From Natronorubrum sediminis (lineage in GTDB: Archaea > Halobacteriota > Halobacteria > Halobacteriales > Natrialbaceae): 64,000 bases of DNA. Positions 18,074 to 27,371 of this stretch are shown piece after piece; the first letter of the stretch is position 1; every line of letters begins with the position of its first letter. The stretch lies in assembly GCF_900108095.1 (NCBI RefSeq), contig NZ_FNWL01000002.1, forward strand, positions 788,748-852,747, given 5' to 3'. The notes below the pieces were generated by a model. The model searched no databases, was not told the origin of the DNA, and worked only from the letters and a program-made list of their open reading frames with translations. A program made the translations under genes and the position numbers.

Positions 18074-19363
18074 ATGACTTCGTCAACAACACACGAGACC
18101 GAACCAACGGCAGAGAGCGACCTCGATTCAGCATTGGTTACCGCACGCCGCCAACTCGAGCGTGCGGCCGCACACGTCGACGTCGATCCTGGCGTCATCG
18201 AGCGACTCAAACACCCGACACGGGTTTCACGCGTTTCGGTTCCACTCGAGCGCGAGGACGGCTCCGTCGACGTGTTCACGGGCTATCGAGCCCAACACGA
18301 CGACGTGCGCGGGCCGTACAAGGGCGGCCTTCGCTACCACCCCGAGGTGAACGCCGAGGAGTGCATCGGCCTCTCGATGTGGATGACCTGGAAGTGCGCC
18401 GTCATGGACCTCCCATTCGGGGGCGGTAAAGGCGGTATCTCCGTCGATCCGAAATCGCTGACCGAAGGCGAGACCGAACGGCTCACGCGTCGGTTTGCCG
18501 AAGAGTTACGCGACGACGTCGGGCCCACGAAAGACGTGCCAGCACCCGATATGGGCACCGATGCCCAGACGATGGCCTGGTTCATGGACGCCTACTCGAT
18601 GCAACAGGGCGAGACCATCCCGGGTGTCGTCACCGGCAAACCACCCGTCGTCGGCGGCTCTTACGGCCGCGAGGAAGCACCCGGACGATCCACTGCGATC
18701 GCGACGCGAGAAGCTATCGACTACGAGGACCGCAACGTTTCGGACACCACCGTCGCCGTCCAGGGTTTCGGCAGCGTCGGCGCGAACGCCGCCCGCTTGC
18801 TCGAGGACTGGGGAGCGACCGTCGTCGCCGTCAGCGACGTCAACGGAGCCATCCACGATCCCGCGGGTCTCGACACCCACGACATTCCAACCCACGACGA
18901 GGAGCCGGAGGCCGTCCTCGAGCAAGACGCTCCGGAAACGATCGCCAACGAGGACGTGCTCGAACTCGATGTCGATGTATTGATCCCCGCCGCCGTCGGG
19001 AACGTGATCACCGCGGACAACGCCGACGCCATCGAGGCCGACATCGTCGTCGAGGGCGCGAACGGCCCGACGACGTTCGCCGCTGACACCATCCTCGAGG
19101 AACGCGATATTACGGTTATCCCCGACATTCTCGCCAACGCCGGCGGCGTCACCGTCAGCTACTTCGAGTGGCTTCAGGACATCAACCGTCGCCAGTGGAC
19201 GCTCGACGAGGTCAACGCCGAACTCGAGGACAAGATGCTCGCCGCCTGGGCGGACATCCGCGAGGAAGTCGAGAAACAGAATCTGACGTGGCGCGACGCC
19301 GCCTACGTCGTTGCACTGTCACGGATCGCCGAGGCGAAGGCCAAACGCGGGCTCTGGCCGTAG
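18074..19363 (+). CDS. gdhA: Glutamate dehydrogenase (Glu/Leu/Phe/Val family)
   Basis: The 429-aa protein interconverts glutamate and 2-oxoglutarate plus ammonia. It shows the catalytic-domain motif [19 protein letters not shown] and DVPAPDMGT, and then the Rossmann motif VQGFGSVG, with an Asp after the second strand (VAVSDVNGA) that suggests preference for NAD. The ATG at 18074 is chosen because the frame upstream overlaps the doeA-like gene. It lies 40 bases after that gene on the same strand. Here it could regenerate 2-oxoglutarate for the aminotransferases of the locus. Confidence 0.93.
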   Translation: MTSSTTHETEPTAESDLDSALVTARRQLERAAAHVDVDPGVIERLKHPTRVSRVSVPLEREDGSVDVFTGYRAQHDDVRGPYKGGLRYHPEVNAEECIGLSMWMTWKCAVMDLPFGGGKGGISVDPKSLTEGETERLTRRFAEELRDDVGPTKDVPAPDMGTDAQTMAWFMDAYSMQQGETIPGVVTGKPPVVGGSYGREEAPGRSTAIATREAIDYEDRNVSDTTVAVQGFGSVGANAARLLEDWGATVVAVSDVNGAIHDPAGLDTHDIPTHDEEPEAVLEQDAPETIANEDVLELDVDVLIPAAVGNVITADNADAIEADIVVEGANGPTTFAADTILEERDITVIPDILANAGGVTVSYFEWLQDINRRQWTLDEVNAELEDKMLAAWADIREEVEKQNLTWRDAAYVVALSRIAEAKAKRGLWP

Positions 19364-19433
19364 TGCGCGGTAGTCGACACATTCGATTTTCACACGTTGG
19401 GTGCACTGCCTCTCACCAACGTATTCCGATCGA

Positions 19434-19814
19434 TCAGTCGTCGTAGCGCCCGATCTCGATTAGATTTCCGTCAGGATCTCGAACGTACACCGACGTAATC
19501 GGACCGACGGCTCCCGTCCGTTCGACCGGGCCCATGACGATCTCGACGTCTCGCTCCCGAAGTCGGCGCTCGACATCCTCGATGGGCGTCTCGGTCACCA
19601 GACAGCAGTCGCCCCCGCCGGGCGTCGGTTCCCTCGCGACGATGTCAACGTCGTTGTCGATCGGGTGGAGGTTGATCTTCTGCTCGCCGAATCGGAGCGC
19701 TTTGCGATCGTCACCGAAGGTTACGATCTCAGCACCTAGGTCCTCGTAGAACGCACACGTCGCCTCGACGTCCTCCACCGTAAGCACGAAGTGATCGATC
19801 CCGGTGAGCTTCAT
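19434..19814 (-). CDS. VOC (glyoxalase/bleomycin-resistance fold) protein
   Basis: The 126-aa protein is a single vicinal-oxygen-chelate domain: GIDHFVLTVEDVEATCAFYEDLG at the start and VYVRDPDGNLIEIGRYDD at the end. The His near the N-terminus (IDHFVL) and the Glu near the C-terminus (LIEIG) are the usual metal ligands. Substrates range from methylglyoxal adducts to aromatic diols, and none can be picked here. It lies downstream of a D-lactate dehydrogenase-like gene on the same strand, so a link to methylglyoxal/lactate metabolism is conceivable but unproven. Confidence 0.85.
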   Translation of the reverse strand: MKLTGIDHFVLTVEDVEATCAFYEDLGAEIVTFGDDRKALRFGEQKINLHPIDNDVDIVAREPTPGGGDCCLVTETPIEDVERRLRERDVEIVMGPVERTGAVGPITSVYVRDPDGNLIEIGRYDD

Positions 19815-19930
19815 CGCTGTCCTCCTCGCGTCGCTGGTTGCCGTTCCATGAACTCCGCTTCGAGACCCCTCGAAAAATAACCCGACGATGGCCGGCGATC
19901 ATACTGACCGACGGAACTCAGCACCCGTCG

Positions 19931-22900
19931 TTACGCCGACAGAGCCGCGGCCACCTTCTCGATCGGATGCGGCGGGTCGTTACAACCGTCGTATTCCGCC
20001 AATTGTGACCGACAGGAGGCACCCGGGGCGACGACCGTCTCGCCGTCGCTCGAGTCCACCTGATCGAAGAGCACCTCACCGATCGCCTGACTCAGCGAGT
20101 AGTGTTCGGCCTCGTAGCCGAAGGAACCGGCCATGCCACAGCAACCCGAATCGAGCGCGTCGACTTCGTAGCCGACGGTCTCGAGCACGCTGGCCGCGTG
20201 GCCGTCGTTCTTCGTCGCTTTCTGGTGGCAGTGGCCGTGGTAGGTCAGCCGTTCGTCGAGGTCGGTGGCGTCCGCGGTTGGCAGTCCAGCCGCCAGATCG
20301 AATCGCTCGAGATACTCGAGCGCGCCGTAGGTGTTCGCCGCGAGGCGTTCCACGTCGGGACCCGAGAGGAGGTCGAGGTAGTCCGACTGGAGCATGACGG
20401 CGTCGGATGGCTCGACGAGGACGACTTCCCAGCCGTCCGCGAGTTCGGGCGCGAGGGCCTCGACGTTCGTCCGGGCGCGCTCTCGAGAGACGTCGAGAAA
20501 GCCCTTCGAGTGTGCCGGTCGGCCCGTCGAGGTCACGCCGTCGGGAATCCGAACGTGAACGCCGGCCGTCTCGAGGACCTGCACGGTCGCCTTCCCGGCC
20601 CGCGGGTGGTTGTAGTTCGTGTACGTGTCGGGAAAGAGCAGGACCTTACGGTCGGCCTCCTCGAGTGGAATTCGGGAGCCACCGCGGGCGTCGAACCAGT
20701 CTTCGAAGCTCTCGTTCGCGAACGTCGGCAGGTCGCGTTCGCGAGCGATTCCGAGCGTCTTCTCGGCGAGGAATCCCGATCCGGGGAGCGACGCCGCCCA
20801 GTTCGACAGCGGCGCGAGCGTAGAGCCGAGTGCGTTCAACCGGTTGATGTTCGCGAACACTCGAGCCCGGAGACTCGCCCCGTTTCGCTGGTGGGCGGCG
20901 TGTTCGACTTCGGCTTTGAGCTTCGCCATGTCGACTTCGCTGGGACAGTCTCGAGCGCAGCCCTTGCAGCCGATACAGAGGTCCATCACCTCGGTCAGGA
21001 ATTCCTCGTCGGTGGCGTCGGCGTCGAGTTCGCCACTCATCGCGCCCCGGAGCATGTTCGCCCGGCCGCGGGTGCTCAGGCTCTCCTCTTCTGCTGCGCG
21101 GTAGGTCGGACACATCACGCCGCCGGTCGTCTCCTGGTCGCCGCGACAGCCAGCACAGCCGTGACAGAGTTCGACCATTCCCTGGAATCCGTTCTCGTTC
21201 TCCCAGTTCAGCGCCGGCTCGAGGCCCGAATCGAAGGCGTAGTCGGGATCGAAGCGCAGGTGTTCGGTCATGGCGTGGTCGCCACAGACGTTCCCCGGAT
21301 TCAGGAGCCAATCGGGGTCGAACGCCGTCTTGAGGTCGCGAAAGAGGTCCCAGACGTCGTCGCCGTAGAGTTTGTGATTCCACTGGGTGCGAGCGCGGCC
21401 GTCCCCGTGTTCGCCCGAAACGCTGCCGCCGTACTCGACGACGAGGTCGGTGACGGCGTCCGAGAGGGCCTCGAACTCCTCGAGGCCAGCCTCCGACTTC
21501 GTGTCGACGAGCGGGCGCATGTGCATACACCCCGGCCCCGCGTGGGCGTAGAAGCTGGCGAACGTGTCGTACTCCTCGAGGACGTCCTGGAAGTCCGCCA
21601 CGTAGTCCGCGAGGTTCTCCGTCGGCACGGCCGTGTCCTCGATGAACGAGATGTGCTTCGCGTCGGAGGTTCGCGAGAGGAGGATCGGGGCCGCGCTCTT
21701 TCGCAGCTTCCAGAGTTCGGCCTTCCCGGCCTCGTCGTGGGCCTCGAGCGCGTCGAACGCCCGAACCGGATCGTCCTTGCGTCCGGATTCGGTGACGTTC
21801 CCCTCCTCGTCCGCGTCCTCGGCGTCAGCTGTCGGATCCGGAACATCTTCGTCGGGCAGTCGGTCGGCCAGCAGGTCCGCGACCTGTTCGCGGCCGTCGT
21901 CGTCGCTCTCGGCGTAGAACTCGACGAGCAACGCCGTCTCGGTTCCCGCGGGCAGTTGTTCGGCGACGGGGGCGAACTCCTCGGTGTTCTCCGCGAGGTC
22001 GATCAACACGTCGTCGATGGCTTCGATGGCCGCCGGGTCGTGCGTTCGAACGATCGTGTCCACGTCGGCCATCGCCTCGAGCAGGTCGTGGTAGGTCAAC
22101 AAGGCGACCGACGTAGTCTCCGGCACCGGCTCGAGCGAGACGGTCGCTTCCGTGACGACGCCGAGCGTTCCCTCGCTGCCCGCGAACACCCGCGCGAGGT
22201 TGACGGTCGCGTCGGGATCCGGGCCGGCGTCGGCGTCGAGTTCGATCTCATCGTCGGTGTTCTCGTCGAACGCGCTGGGCTCGCCGTAGGCCTCCGCGAC
22301 GAGTCGATCGAGATTGTATCCCGAAACGTTCCGTTTGAGCTGTGGGAACACCGCCTGAATCGACTCCGCTTCCTCGTCGATTACTCGCCGAAGGGAGTCG
22401 TAGATCCGCTCGAGGAGTCCGCCGTCCGGGTCTGCCTGTTCGCGGAGTTCGGCGACGGTGAGCTCGCCGAATTCTTCGACCGAGCCGTCGGCGAGGACGA
22501 CCTCACACGCCTCGACGTAGGCGTCGGTCTTGCCGTACTGCAGGGAGTGTGCGCCCGTCGAGTTGTTGCCGATTGCGCCGCCGATCGTGCTCCGGTTGCC
22601 CGCGGCGGGATCCGGCGCGAACTTCAGGTCGTGAGGAGCGAGTTCGTCGTTAACATTCTCGAGGACTGCGCCGGCCTGGGCCGTCGCCCGCCGCTCGTTG
22701 GGGTCGACGCTGTGCAACTCCCCCATGTGGGTCGTGAAATCGAGGACGACGGCCTCGTTCACGGCCTGTCCGGCGAGGCTGGTGCCGCCCCCGCGGGGCA
22801 AGACTGGGATCTCGTGTTCCGCACAGTAGCTGACGACGCTCGCGACGTCGTCGCTCGAGCGTGGGAGGACGACCCCGATGGGCGTCAGTTCGTAGGCGCT

Positions 22901-23143
22901 GGCGTCGGTCGCGTACAGTCGTCGCGTCTGTTCGTCGAACCTGACTTCGCCGTCGATACGTTCCCGAAGCGCCGAGACGAGCGCCGGGCGGTCGATGTCG
23001 CCGGCGACGTAATCGTATTCGGCTCGAGCGTCCGCTGCGGGGTCCTCCTCTCGTGGATCCGACGGTGGGCCGAGGTCGGTCTCCGAGGGCGTCTCCGTCT
23101 GATCGCTGTGGTCGGTCGTGGTCGGCGAATTGTCAGTGGCCAT
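19931..23143 (-). CDS. FAD-linked oxidase/Fe-S fusion, D-lactate (glycolate) dehydrogenase type
   Basis: The 1070-aa protein fuses a GlcD/Dld-like FAD domain (PRGGGTSLAGQ, NNSTGAHSLQYGKTD, SGEHGDGRART) to a GlcF/GlpC-like part. That part has cysteine groups CHGCAGC...C and CIGCKGCARDCPSEVD and CCG-type domains (HCHQK, GCCGMAGSFG). Such enzymes oxidise D-lactate or other D-2-hydroxyacids and reduce quinone. The ATG at 23143 (MATDNSP) is preferred over a TTG two codons upstream. It begins 2 bases after the stop of the D-2-hydroxyacid dehydrogenase gene, so the two form an operon. The substrate is inferred from family only. Confidence 0.87.
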   Translation of the reverse strand: MATDNSPTTTDHSDQTETPSETDLGPPSDPREEDPAADARAEYDYVAGDIDRPALVSALRERIDGEVRFDEQTRRLYATDASAYELTPIGVVLPRSSDDVASVVSYCAEHEIPVLPRGGGTSLAGQAVNEAVVLDFTTHMGELHSVDPNERRATAQAGAVLENVNDELAPHDLKFAPDPAAGNRSTIGGAIGNNSTGAHSLQYGKTDAYVEACEVVLADGSVEEFGELTVAELREQADPDGGLLERIYDSLRRVIDEEAESIQAVFPQLKRNVSGYNLDRLVAEAYGEPSAFDENTDDEIELDADAGPDPDATVNLARVFAGSEGTLGVVTEATVSLEPVPETTSVALLTYHDLLEAMADVDTIVRTHDPAAIEAIDDVLIDLAENTEEFAPVAEQLPAGTETALLVEFYAESDDDGREQVADLLADRLPDEDVPDPTADAEDADEEGNVTESGRKDDPVRAFDALEAHDEAGKAELWKLRKSAAPILLSRTSDAKHISFIEDTAVPTENLADYVADFQDVLEEYDTFASFYAHAGPGCMHMRPLVDTKSEAGLEEFEALSDAVTDLVVEYGGSVSGEHGDGRARTQWNHKLYGDDVWDLFRDLKTAFDPDWLLNPGNVCGDHAMTEHLRFDPDYAFDSGLEPALNWENENGFQGMVELCHGCAGCRGDQETTGGVMCPTYRAAEEESLSTRGRANMLRGAMSGELDADATDEEFLTEVMDLCIGCKGCARDCPSEVDMAKLKAEVEHAAHQRNGASLRARVFANINRLNALGSTLAPLSNWAASLPGSGFLAEKTLGIARERDLPTFANESFEDWFDARGGSRIPLEEADRKVLLFPDTYTNYNHPRAGKATVQVLETAGVHVRIPDGVTSTGRPAHSKGFLDVSRERARTNVEALAPELADGWEVVLVEPSDAVMLQSDYLDLLSGPDVERLAANTYGALEYLERFDLAAGLPTADATDLDERLTYHGHCHQKATKNDGHAASVLETVGYEVDALDSGCCGMAGSFGYEAEHYSLSQAIGEVLFDQVDSSDGETVVAPGASCRSQLAEYDGCNDPPHPIEKVAAALSA

Positions 23144-23145
23144 GG

Positions 23146-24120
23146 TCAAAGGTCGGGCTGGTAGACGATGTTCTCGAGGGTACTTCCATCGTCCGCCTCG
23201 AGCGCGTCGACGTTGTGCGCGACGATGTCGGCAAGTCGATCCCAGTGTTTGGGCGTGTGGCCGCCCGTGTGGGGCGTGATGAGGCAGTTCTCGAGGTCCC
23301 AGAGTTCGTGGTCGTTCGGCAGCGGTTCAGGGTCGGTGACGTCGAGGGCCGCACCGCGGATGCCGTTTACCTGCAGCGCCGAGAGGAGCGCGTCGGTGTC
23401 GACGATTCCGCCGCGGGCGGCGTTGACGAGAACGGCGTCGGTCGGCAGCGTGGCCAGCGCGTCCGCGTCGACGAGGTTCCGGGTCAAGTCGTTGAGCGGA
23501 CACGCGAGGACGACGTACTCGCTGCGCGAGAAGGCTTCGTGAATATCAGCCTCCTCGAATCCGAGCACCTCGTCGGTCGGGCCGCCCTTCTCCGGCGTGT
23601 AGCGAATGCCGATGGTCTCGACGCCAAAGCCCTCGAGTCGGGTGACGATCTCCTGGCCAATCGAGCCGAGGCCGACGACGGTGACCGTGCTGTCGGTGAA
23701 CTCCCGCGACTGGAAGTGACGCCACTCGTTGTGTTGCTTGCGTCGCCAGCCCTCGTGGAGATTGCGCGCAAATACGAGCATGTTGGCGATCGACTGCTCG
23801 GCGATGCCGGGGGCGTGGATACCGCCCGCGTTCGTGACGGTGACGCCGCGGTCTGCGAGCGCGTCCATCGGGAGGTGGTCCGTTCCGGCGAAGATACACG
23901 CGAACAACTCGAGTCGGTCGGCGGACTCGAGGAGCGATTCGTCGATCGAGATTCCGGTGACGACCTGCGCCCGCGGGACGAGTTCTCGCTCGTCGGCGGG
24001 CGTTCGTGCGAGTGCGACGGTGCGTTCTGGCAGTTGTTCCCGGAGGGTTTCGGCGTACGATTCCATCGACAGTCCTTCCGTCCCCTCTCGGAGAACGACG
24101 ATATCTGGGTTCGTGCTCAT
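23146..24120 (-). CDS. NAD-dependent D-2-hydroxyacid dehydrogenase
   Basis: The 324-aa protein reduces 2-oxoacids to D-2-hydroxyacids or the reverse. It has the NAD motif VVGLGSIGQE and the catalytic set: Arg in NAARGGIVD, Glu in DVTDPEPLP and His in TPHTGGHTP. Haloarchaeal members act on branched or small 2-oxoacids. Its stop is directly followed by the D-lactate dehydrogenase-like gene, which suggests one enzyme makes or uses the D-hydroxyacid and the other feeds electrons to the respiratory chain. The start is at MSTNPDIVV. The gene is divergent from the M20 gene at 24267. Confidence 0.9.
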   Translation of the reverse strand: MSTNPDIVVLREGTEGLSMESYAETLREQLPERTVALARTPADERELVPRAQVVTGISIDESLLESADRLELFACIFAGTDHLPMDALADRGVTVTNAGGIHAPGIAEQSIANMLVFARNLHEGWRRKQHNEWRHFQSREFTDSTVTVVGLGSIGQEIVTRLEGFGVETIGIRYTPEKGGPTDEVLGFEEADIHEAFSRSEYVVLACPLNDLTRNLVDADALATLPTDAVLVNAARGGIVDTDALLSALQVNGIRGAALDVTDPEPLPNDHELWDLENCLITPHTGGHTPKHWDRLADIVAHNVDALEADDGSTLENIVYQPDL

Positions 24121-24219
24121 AGTGCGTTCGCGCGTTACACTGGGTTATCGCCGGTGCAACGCATCTATACCCTACGGTTGTCATCGACTCTCTTATCCCT
24201 TTTTGTGTAGCCGCCGTTA

Positions 24220-24232
24220 ACACTGATTGTGT
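24220..24232. promoter_or_regulatory. Inverted repeat in the M20 gene promoter
   Basis: ACAC-TGATT-GTGT lies directly before a TATA-like ACAATTAAGG (24233-24242) that is about 29 bases upstream of the ATG at 24267. The right arm with its flank (GTGTAC) equals that of the aminotransferase operator at 29689-29707, but the spacing of the arms differs by 2 bases. The same region lies upstream of the divergent dehydrogenase gene. Confidence 0.4.
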
Positions 24233-24266
24233 ACAATTAAGGTCGTCGGACACGTCAGTTACTGAC

Positions 24267-25652
24267 ATGACCGAGCCGATACGGGACCGCCTCGTGTCCC
24301 TCCGACGGAGTTTACACCGCCACCCGGAACCCGCGTGGCGAGAGTTCACCACGACTGCCCAACTCGTCGAGGAAATCCAATCCATCGGCGTCGACGAACT
24401 GGCAGTCGGTCCGGACGCCTACGACCCCGCCGACCGAATGGCCGTCCCCGAGGGCGACCTCGAGCCGTGGATCGAGGGGGCTCGCGAGCGCGGCGCGGAC
24501 CCTGCTCTGCTCGAGTCGATGGCCGGTGGCAACACCGGAGCTATCGCCGTCCTCGAGCGCGGTGTGGGTCCAACGATCGGATTACGCGTCGACATCGATG
24601 GGCTGTTCATCGAAGAATCGACCAGCGAGGACCACGAGCCAGCCGCCGAGGGCTTTCGGTCGGAAATCGACGGCACGATGCACGCCTGTGGCCACGACGT
24701 ACACATGACCTGGGGGCTCGCCGTCCTCGAGGCAATCGCTGAGAGTGGTGACTTCTCGGGACGACTGGTGGTCTTCTTCCAGCCCGCAGAGGAGGTGAGC
24801 GGCGGAGGCTGCCCGATGGCGAAAAGCGAGTTCGCGGACGATTTGGATTACCTACTCGCCGTCCACGTCGGGCTCGATCACCCGACGGGCGAAGTCGTCG
24901 CTGGAATCGAGAAACCACTCGCGATGTGTCACGTCGACGCGACGATCCACGGCACCTCCGCACACGCCGGAAAGGAGCCCAACGAGGGCGACAACGCCAT
25001 GCACGCGATGGGGACGGCGATCGGAAACGCCTACGGGATTCCGCGCCACCGCGACGGGATGACTCGAGTCAACGTCGGCTACGCGGAGGCGGGCTCCGCG
25101 AGCAACGTCATCGCCGAACGAGCCCACATGGAGGCCGAAGCGCGTGGTGAGACGACCGAACTCATGGAATACATGAAGGACCGCCTCGAGCGGGCCGTCG
25201 AATCTGCAGCGACCATGCACGGCTGTCGGGCCGACGTCGAGGTCGTCAGCGAATCGCCTCGAGCCGACAGCGACCCCGAGTTACAGGCCCTCCTCAGCGA
25301 GGTTGCAACCGACGTGCCCGGAACCGAGTCCGTCGTGCCCGCCGCGGACTTCGGAGCCAGCGAGGACGCGACCTTCCTGATGGAGCGCGTCCAGCGCGAG
25401 GGCGGCCTCGCGACGTACCTGATCGTCGGCACCGACCACCCGACGAACCACCACACGCCGACGTTCGACGTCGACGAGGCGAGCCTCGCACACGGTGTCG
25501 ACGTGCTCGTCGAGACCATTCGAGAACTCGAGCGCCGGCATCCGGTTCCGCAGGTCGACGAGACGGAAGGCGGACGAGAGCGGAACGAGCCAGAGGGGAA
25601 CGAGCGAAATGGCAACGAACGAAACAGGAGCGAACGAGAGGACGAACGATGA
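24267..25652 (+). CDS. M20 family amidohydrolase/deacylase (paralogue A)
   Basis: The 461-aa zinc-type deacylase of the M20D (AbgB/HipO-like) group has HACGHDVH (Cys/His metal ligands), QPAEEVSGGG (catalytic Glu pair), AVHVGLDHPTG and SAHAGKEPNEG of the lid domain. It is clearly a paralogue of the gene at 32671, with long shared stretches such as the GTDHPTNHHTPTFDVDE region. In this locus it could remove the acetyl group of N-acetyl-diaminobutyrate, the role of DoeB. Classical DoeB belongs to another family, so this is an inference. The last 30 or so residues are a low-complexity Glu/Arg/Asn tail. The stop overlaps the next start (ATGA). Confidence 0.85.
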   Translation: MTEPIRDRLVSLRRSLHRHPEPAWREFTTTAQLVEEIQSIGVDELAVGPDAYDPADRMAVPEGDLEPWIEGARERGADPALLESMAGGNTGAIAVLERGVGPTIGLRVDIDGLFIEESTSEDHEPAAEGFRSEIDGTMHACGHDVHMTWGLAVLEAIAESGDFSGRLVVFFQPAEEVSGGGCPMAKSEFADDLDYLLAVHVGLDHPTGEVVAGIEKPLAMCHVDATIHGTSAHAGKEPNEGDNAMHAMGTAIGNAYGIPRHRDGMTRVNVGYAEAGSASNVIAERAHMEAEARGETTELMEYMKDRLERAVESAATMHGCRADVEVVSESPRADSDPELQALLSEVATDVPGTESVVPAADFGASEDATFLMERVQREGGLATYLIVGTDHPTNHHTPTFDVDEASLAHGVDVLVETIRELERRHPVPQVDETEGGRERNEPEGNERNGNERNRSEREDER

Positions 25653-26887
25653 GGGACCACCGAGTCACCGTCGACGATGTCGAGGCCGCACGCGATCGAA
25701 TCGACGAGGTCGTTCATCGAACACCCCTCGACACGTCCACCACGTTCGCCGACCTGAGCGGGGCCGCCTCCGTCGGGCTCAAACTCGAGAACGTCCAGCG
25801 AACGGGCTCGTTCAAGATTCGCGGCGCGTACAACACGATGGCTCAGCTCTCGCCCGCGGAGCGCGAGGTCGGCGTTATCTCCTCGAGTGCGGGCAACCAC
25901 GCACAGGGAGTCGCGCTGGCCGGCCAGTTGCTCGATATCGAGACCACCATCGTCGTGCCGGAGGTCACCCCCGCCGCCAAAATCGAAGCGACTCGGGGCT
26001 ACGGAGCCGAAGTCGTCGTCGAGGGCGACATCTACGAACGATCCTACGAGTACGCCCTCGAGCGAGCCGACGAGACGGGCGAGACGTTCGTCCACCCCTT
26101 CGACGACGAGGCCATCATCGCGGGACAGGGAACGATCGGATTCGAGTTGCTCGAGCAGTATTCCGAGATCGACACCGTCCTCGTTGCGATCGGTGGTGGC
26201 GGGCTCATCTCAGGAATCGGCACCGTGTTGAAGGCTCACGACCCCGACATTCGGGTCGTCGGGGTCCAGCCCGAGGGTGCGTTCCACGCGAAGCCGTCGC
26301 TCGAGAACGACGCGATTCACGAACTCGAGGGCGTAGACACCGTCGCGGAAGGCATCGCAGACACCCGACTACTCGAGACCACTTTCGCGAACGCTCGCGA
26401 GGTCGTCGACGACGTAGTGAGCGTCAGCGACCGCGAGATCGCCACCGCCGTCACCCTGTTGGCCGAGCGGGCGAAGACGGTCGTCGAAAGCGCTGGTGCG
26501 GCCCCGCTGGCGGCCACACTCTCGGAGTCGGCCGGGCTTGATCTCGAGGGCGAACACGTCGGTGTGATCGTCTCGGGGGGCAACGTGAACCTCACCGAAC
26601 ACGCCGAACTGACTCGAACGGGACTGCACGAACTCGAGCGCTACGTCGACGCTCGAGTGGCCGTTTCGGGCTGGCCGACCACCGTCGGTCGCGTGGTCGA
26701 GACCGTCGAATCCGAAGGGGCCGAACTCGACGTGCTCGAGCGCGCCCGTCGCGGACCCAGCGACGAGCCGAATCGGGTTCCCGTAACGCTGGGGCTCGAG
26801 GGCAGTGGGAAAGCGCATCTGGAAGGGGTGCTCGATGAACTAGACGGAACGGACGGCGTGTCGGTGCTCGAGCACTCGCTGGAGTAA
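25649..26887 (+). CDS. Threonine dehydratase-like PLP enzyme (EutB-like candidate)
   Basis: The 412-aa fold-type II PLP enzyme has the Schiff-base lysine in GSFKIRGAYN (Lys56), SSSAGNHAQG and the glycine loop IGGGGLISG. The C-terminal 80 residues look like an ACT domain, as in regulated or biodegradative threonine ammonia-lyases. The plain reading is threonine/serine deamination to 2-oxobutyrate. EutB of hydroxyectoine use belongs to the same family. Coupling by ATGA to the M20 deacylase, and the doeA-like and ridA genes nearby, make an EutB-like role worth testing. Sequence alone does not separate the two. Confidence 0.8.
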   Translation: MRDHRVTVDDVEAARDRIDEVVHRTPLDTSTTFADLSGAASVGLKLENVQRTGSFKIRGAYNTMAQLSPAEREVGVISSSAGNHAQGVALAGQLLDIETTIVVPEVTPAAKIEATRGYGAEVVVEGDIYERSYEYALERADETGETFVHPFDDEAIIAGQGTIGFELLEQYSEIDTVLVAIGGGGLISGIGTVLKAHDPDIRVVGVQPEGAFHAKPSLENDAIHELEGVDTVAEGIADTRLLETTFANAREVVDDVVSVSDREIATAVTLLAERAKTVVESAGAAPLAATLSESAGLDLEGEHVGVIVSGGNVNLTEHAELTRTGLHELERYVDARVAVSGWPTTVGRVVETVESEGAELDVLERARRGPSDEPNRVPVTLGLEGSGKAHLEGVLDELDGTDGVSVLEHSLE

Positions 26888-26961
26888 CCACCTCGAGTGC
26901 TTACTCCCCGCTGATCGAGACCATTTTGACAAAAATATTCTGGAGTGTGTGGGGATGATAT

Positions 26962-27195
26962 ATGAAACTGCAGCGTGTCAGAGAGACTATGAAACGAGCT
27001 ATCTTCCAGTCGAATTATCGGGAGGGGGACGTTTCCTGGGTAGATTGGACGCTACTGGTGATTCTCCTCTCCCTCGGAGTCGTTGGCTTCATCCGTTTGG
27101 ACAACGTCGCGCTTGGGAGCGTTGCACTGATCGCCGGGGCGAGTTTCGCCTTCTTCATCGCTGTCGTGAAGTCTGGCAAGTTGACGAATGCGTGA
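26962..27195 (+). CDS. Small two-helix membrane protein
   Basis: The 77-aa product has two hydrophobic stretches (about residues 28-43 and 50-68) after a short basic start with several Arg/Lys. I recognise no family. It starts 74 bases after the PLP enzyme gene; an AAAATATTC box about 30 bases upstream of the ATG suggests its own leaderless transcript. The downstream gap (27196-27371) has nothing notable. Confidence 0.55.
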   Translation: MKLQRVRETMKRAIFQSNYREGDVSWVDWTLLVILLSLGVVGFIRLDNVALGSVALIAGASFAFFIAVVKSGKLTNA

Positions 27196-27371
27196 GACAC
27201 TACACTGCGACTCGAGCGTCGCGTGCTCGATTTGTATCGAACGATGGGGAGATTCACACCTTGAACACTCGAGGAGCCACGGCGAGACCACACGCTCCCT
27301 CGAGTTACCAACACGGATCGATCGACGAACACACTACCCACAGCGAGATGAATTCACGTGATCGGGGTAGT

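Noticed and set aside
20102-23164. 1020-codon open frame on the plus strand opposite the FAD/Fe-S gene
   Set aside because: It mirrors the codon structure of the real gene on the other strand and its product has no recognisable domain.
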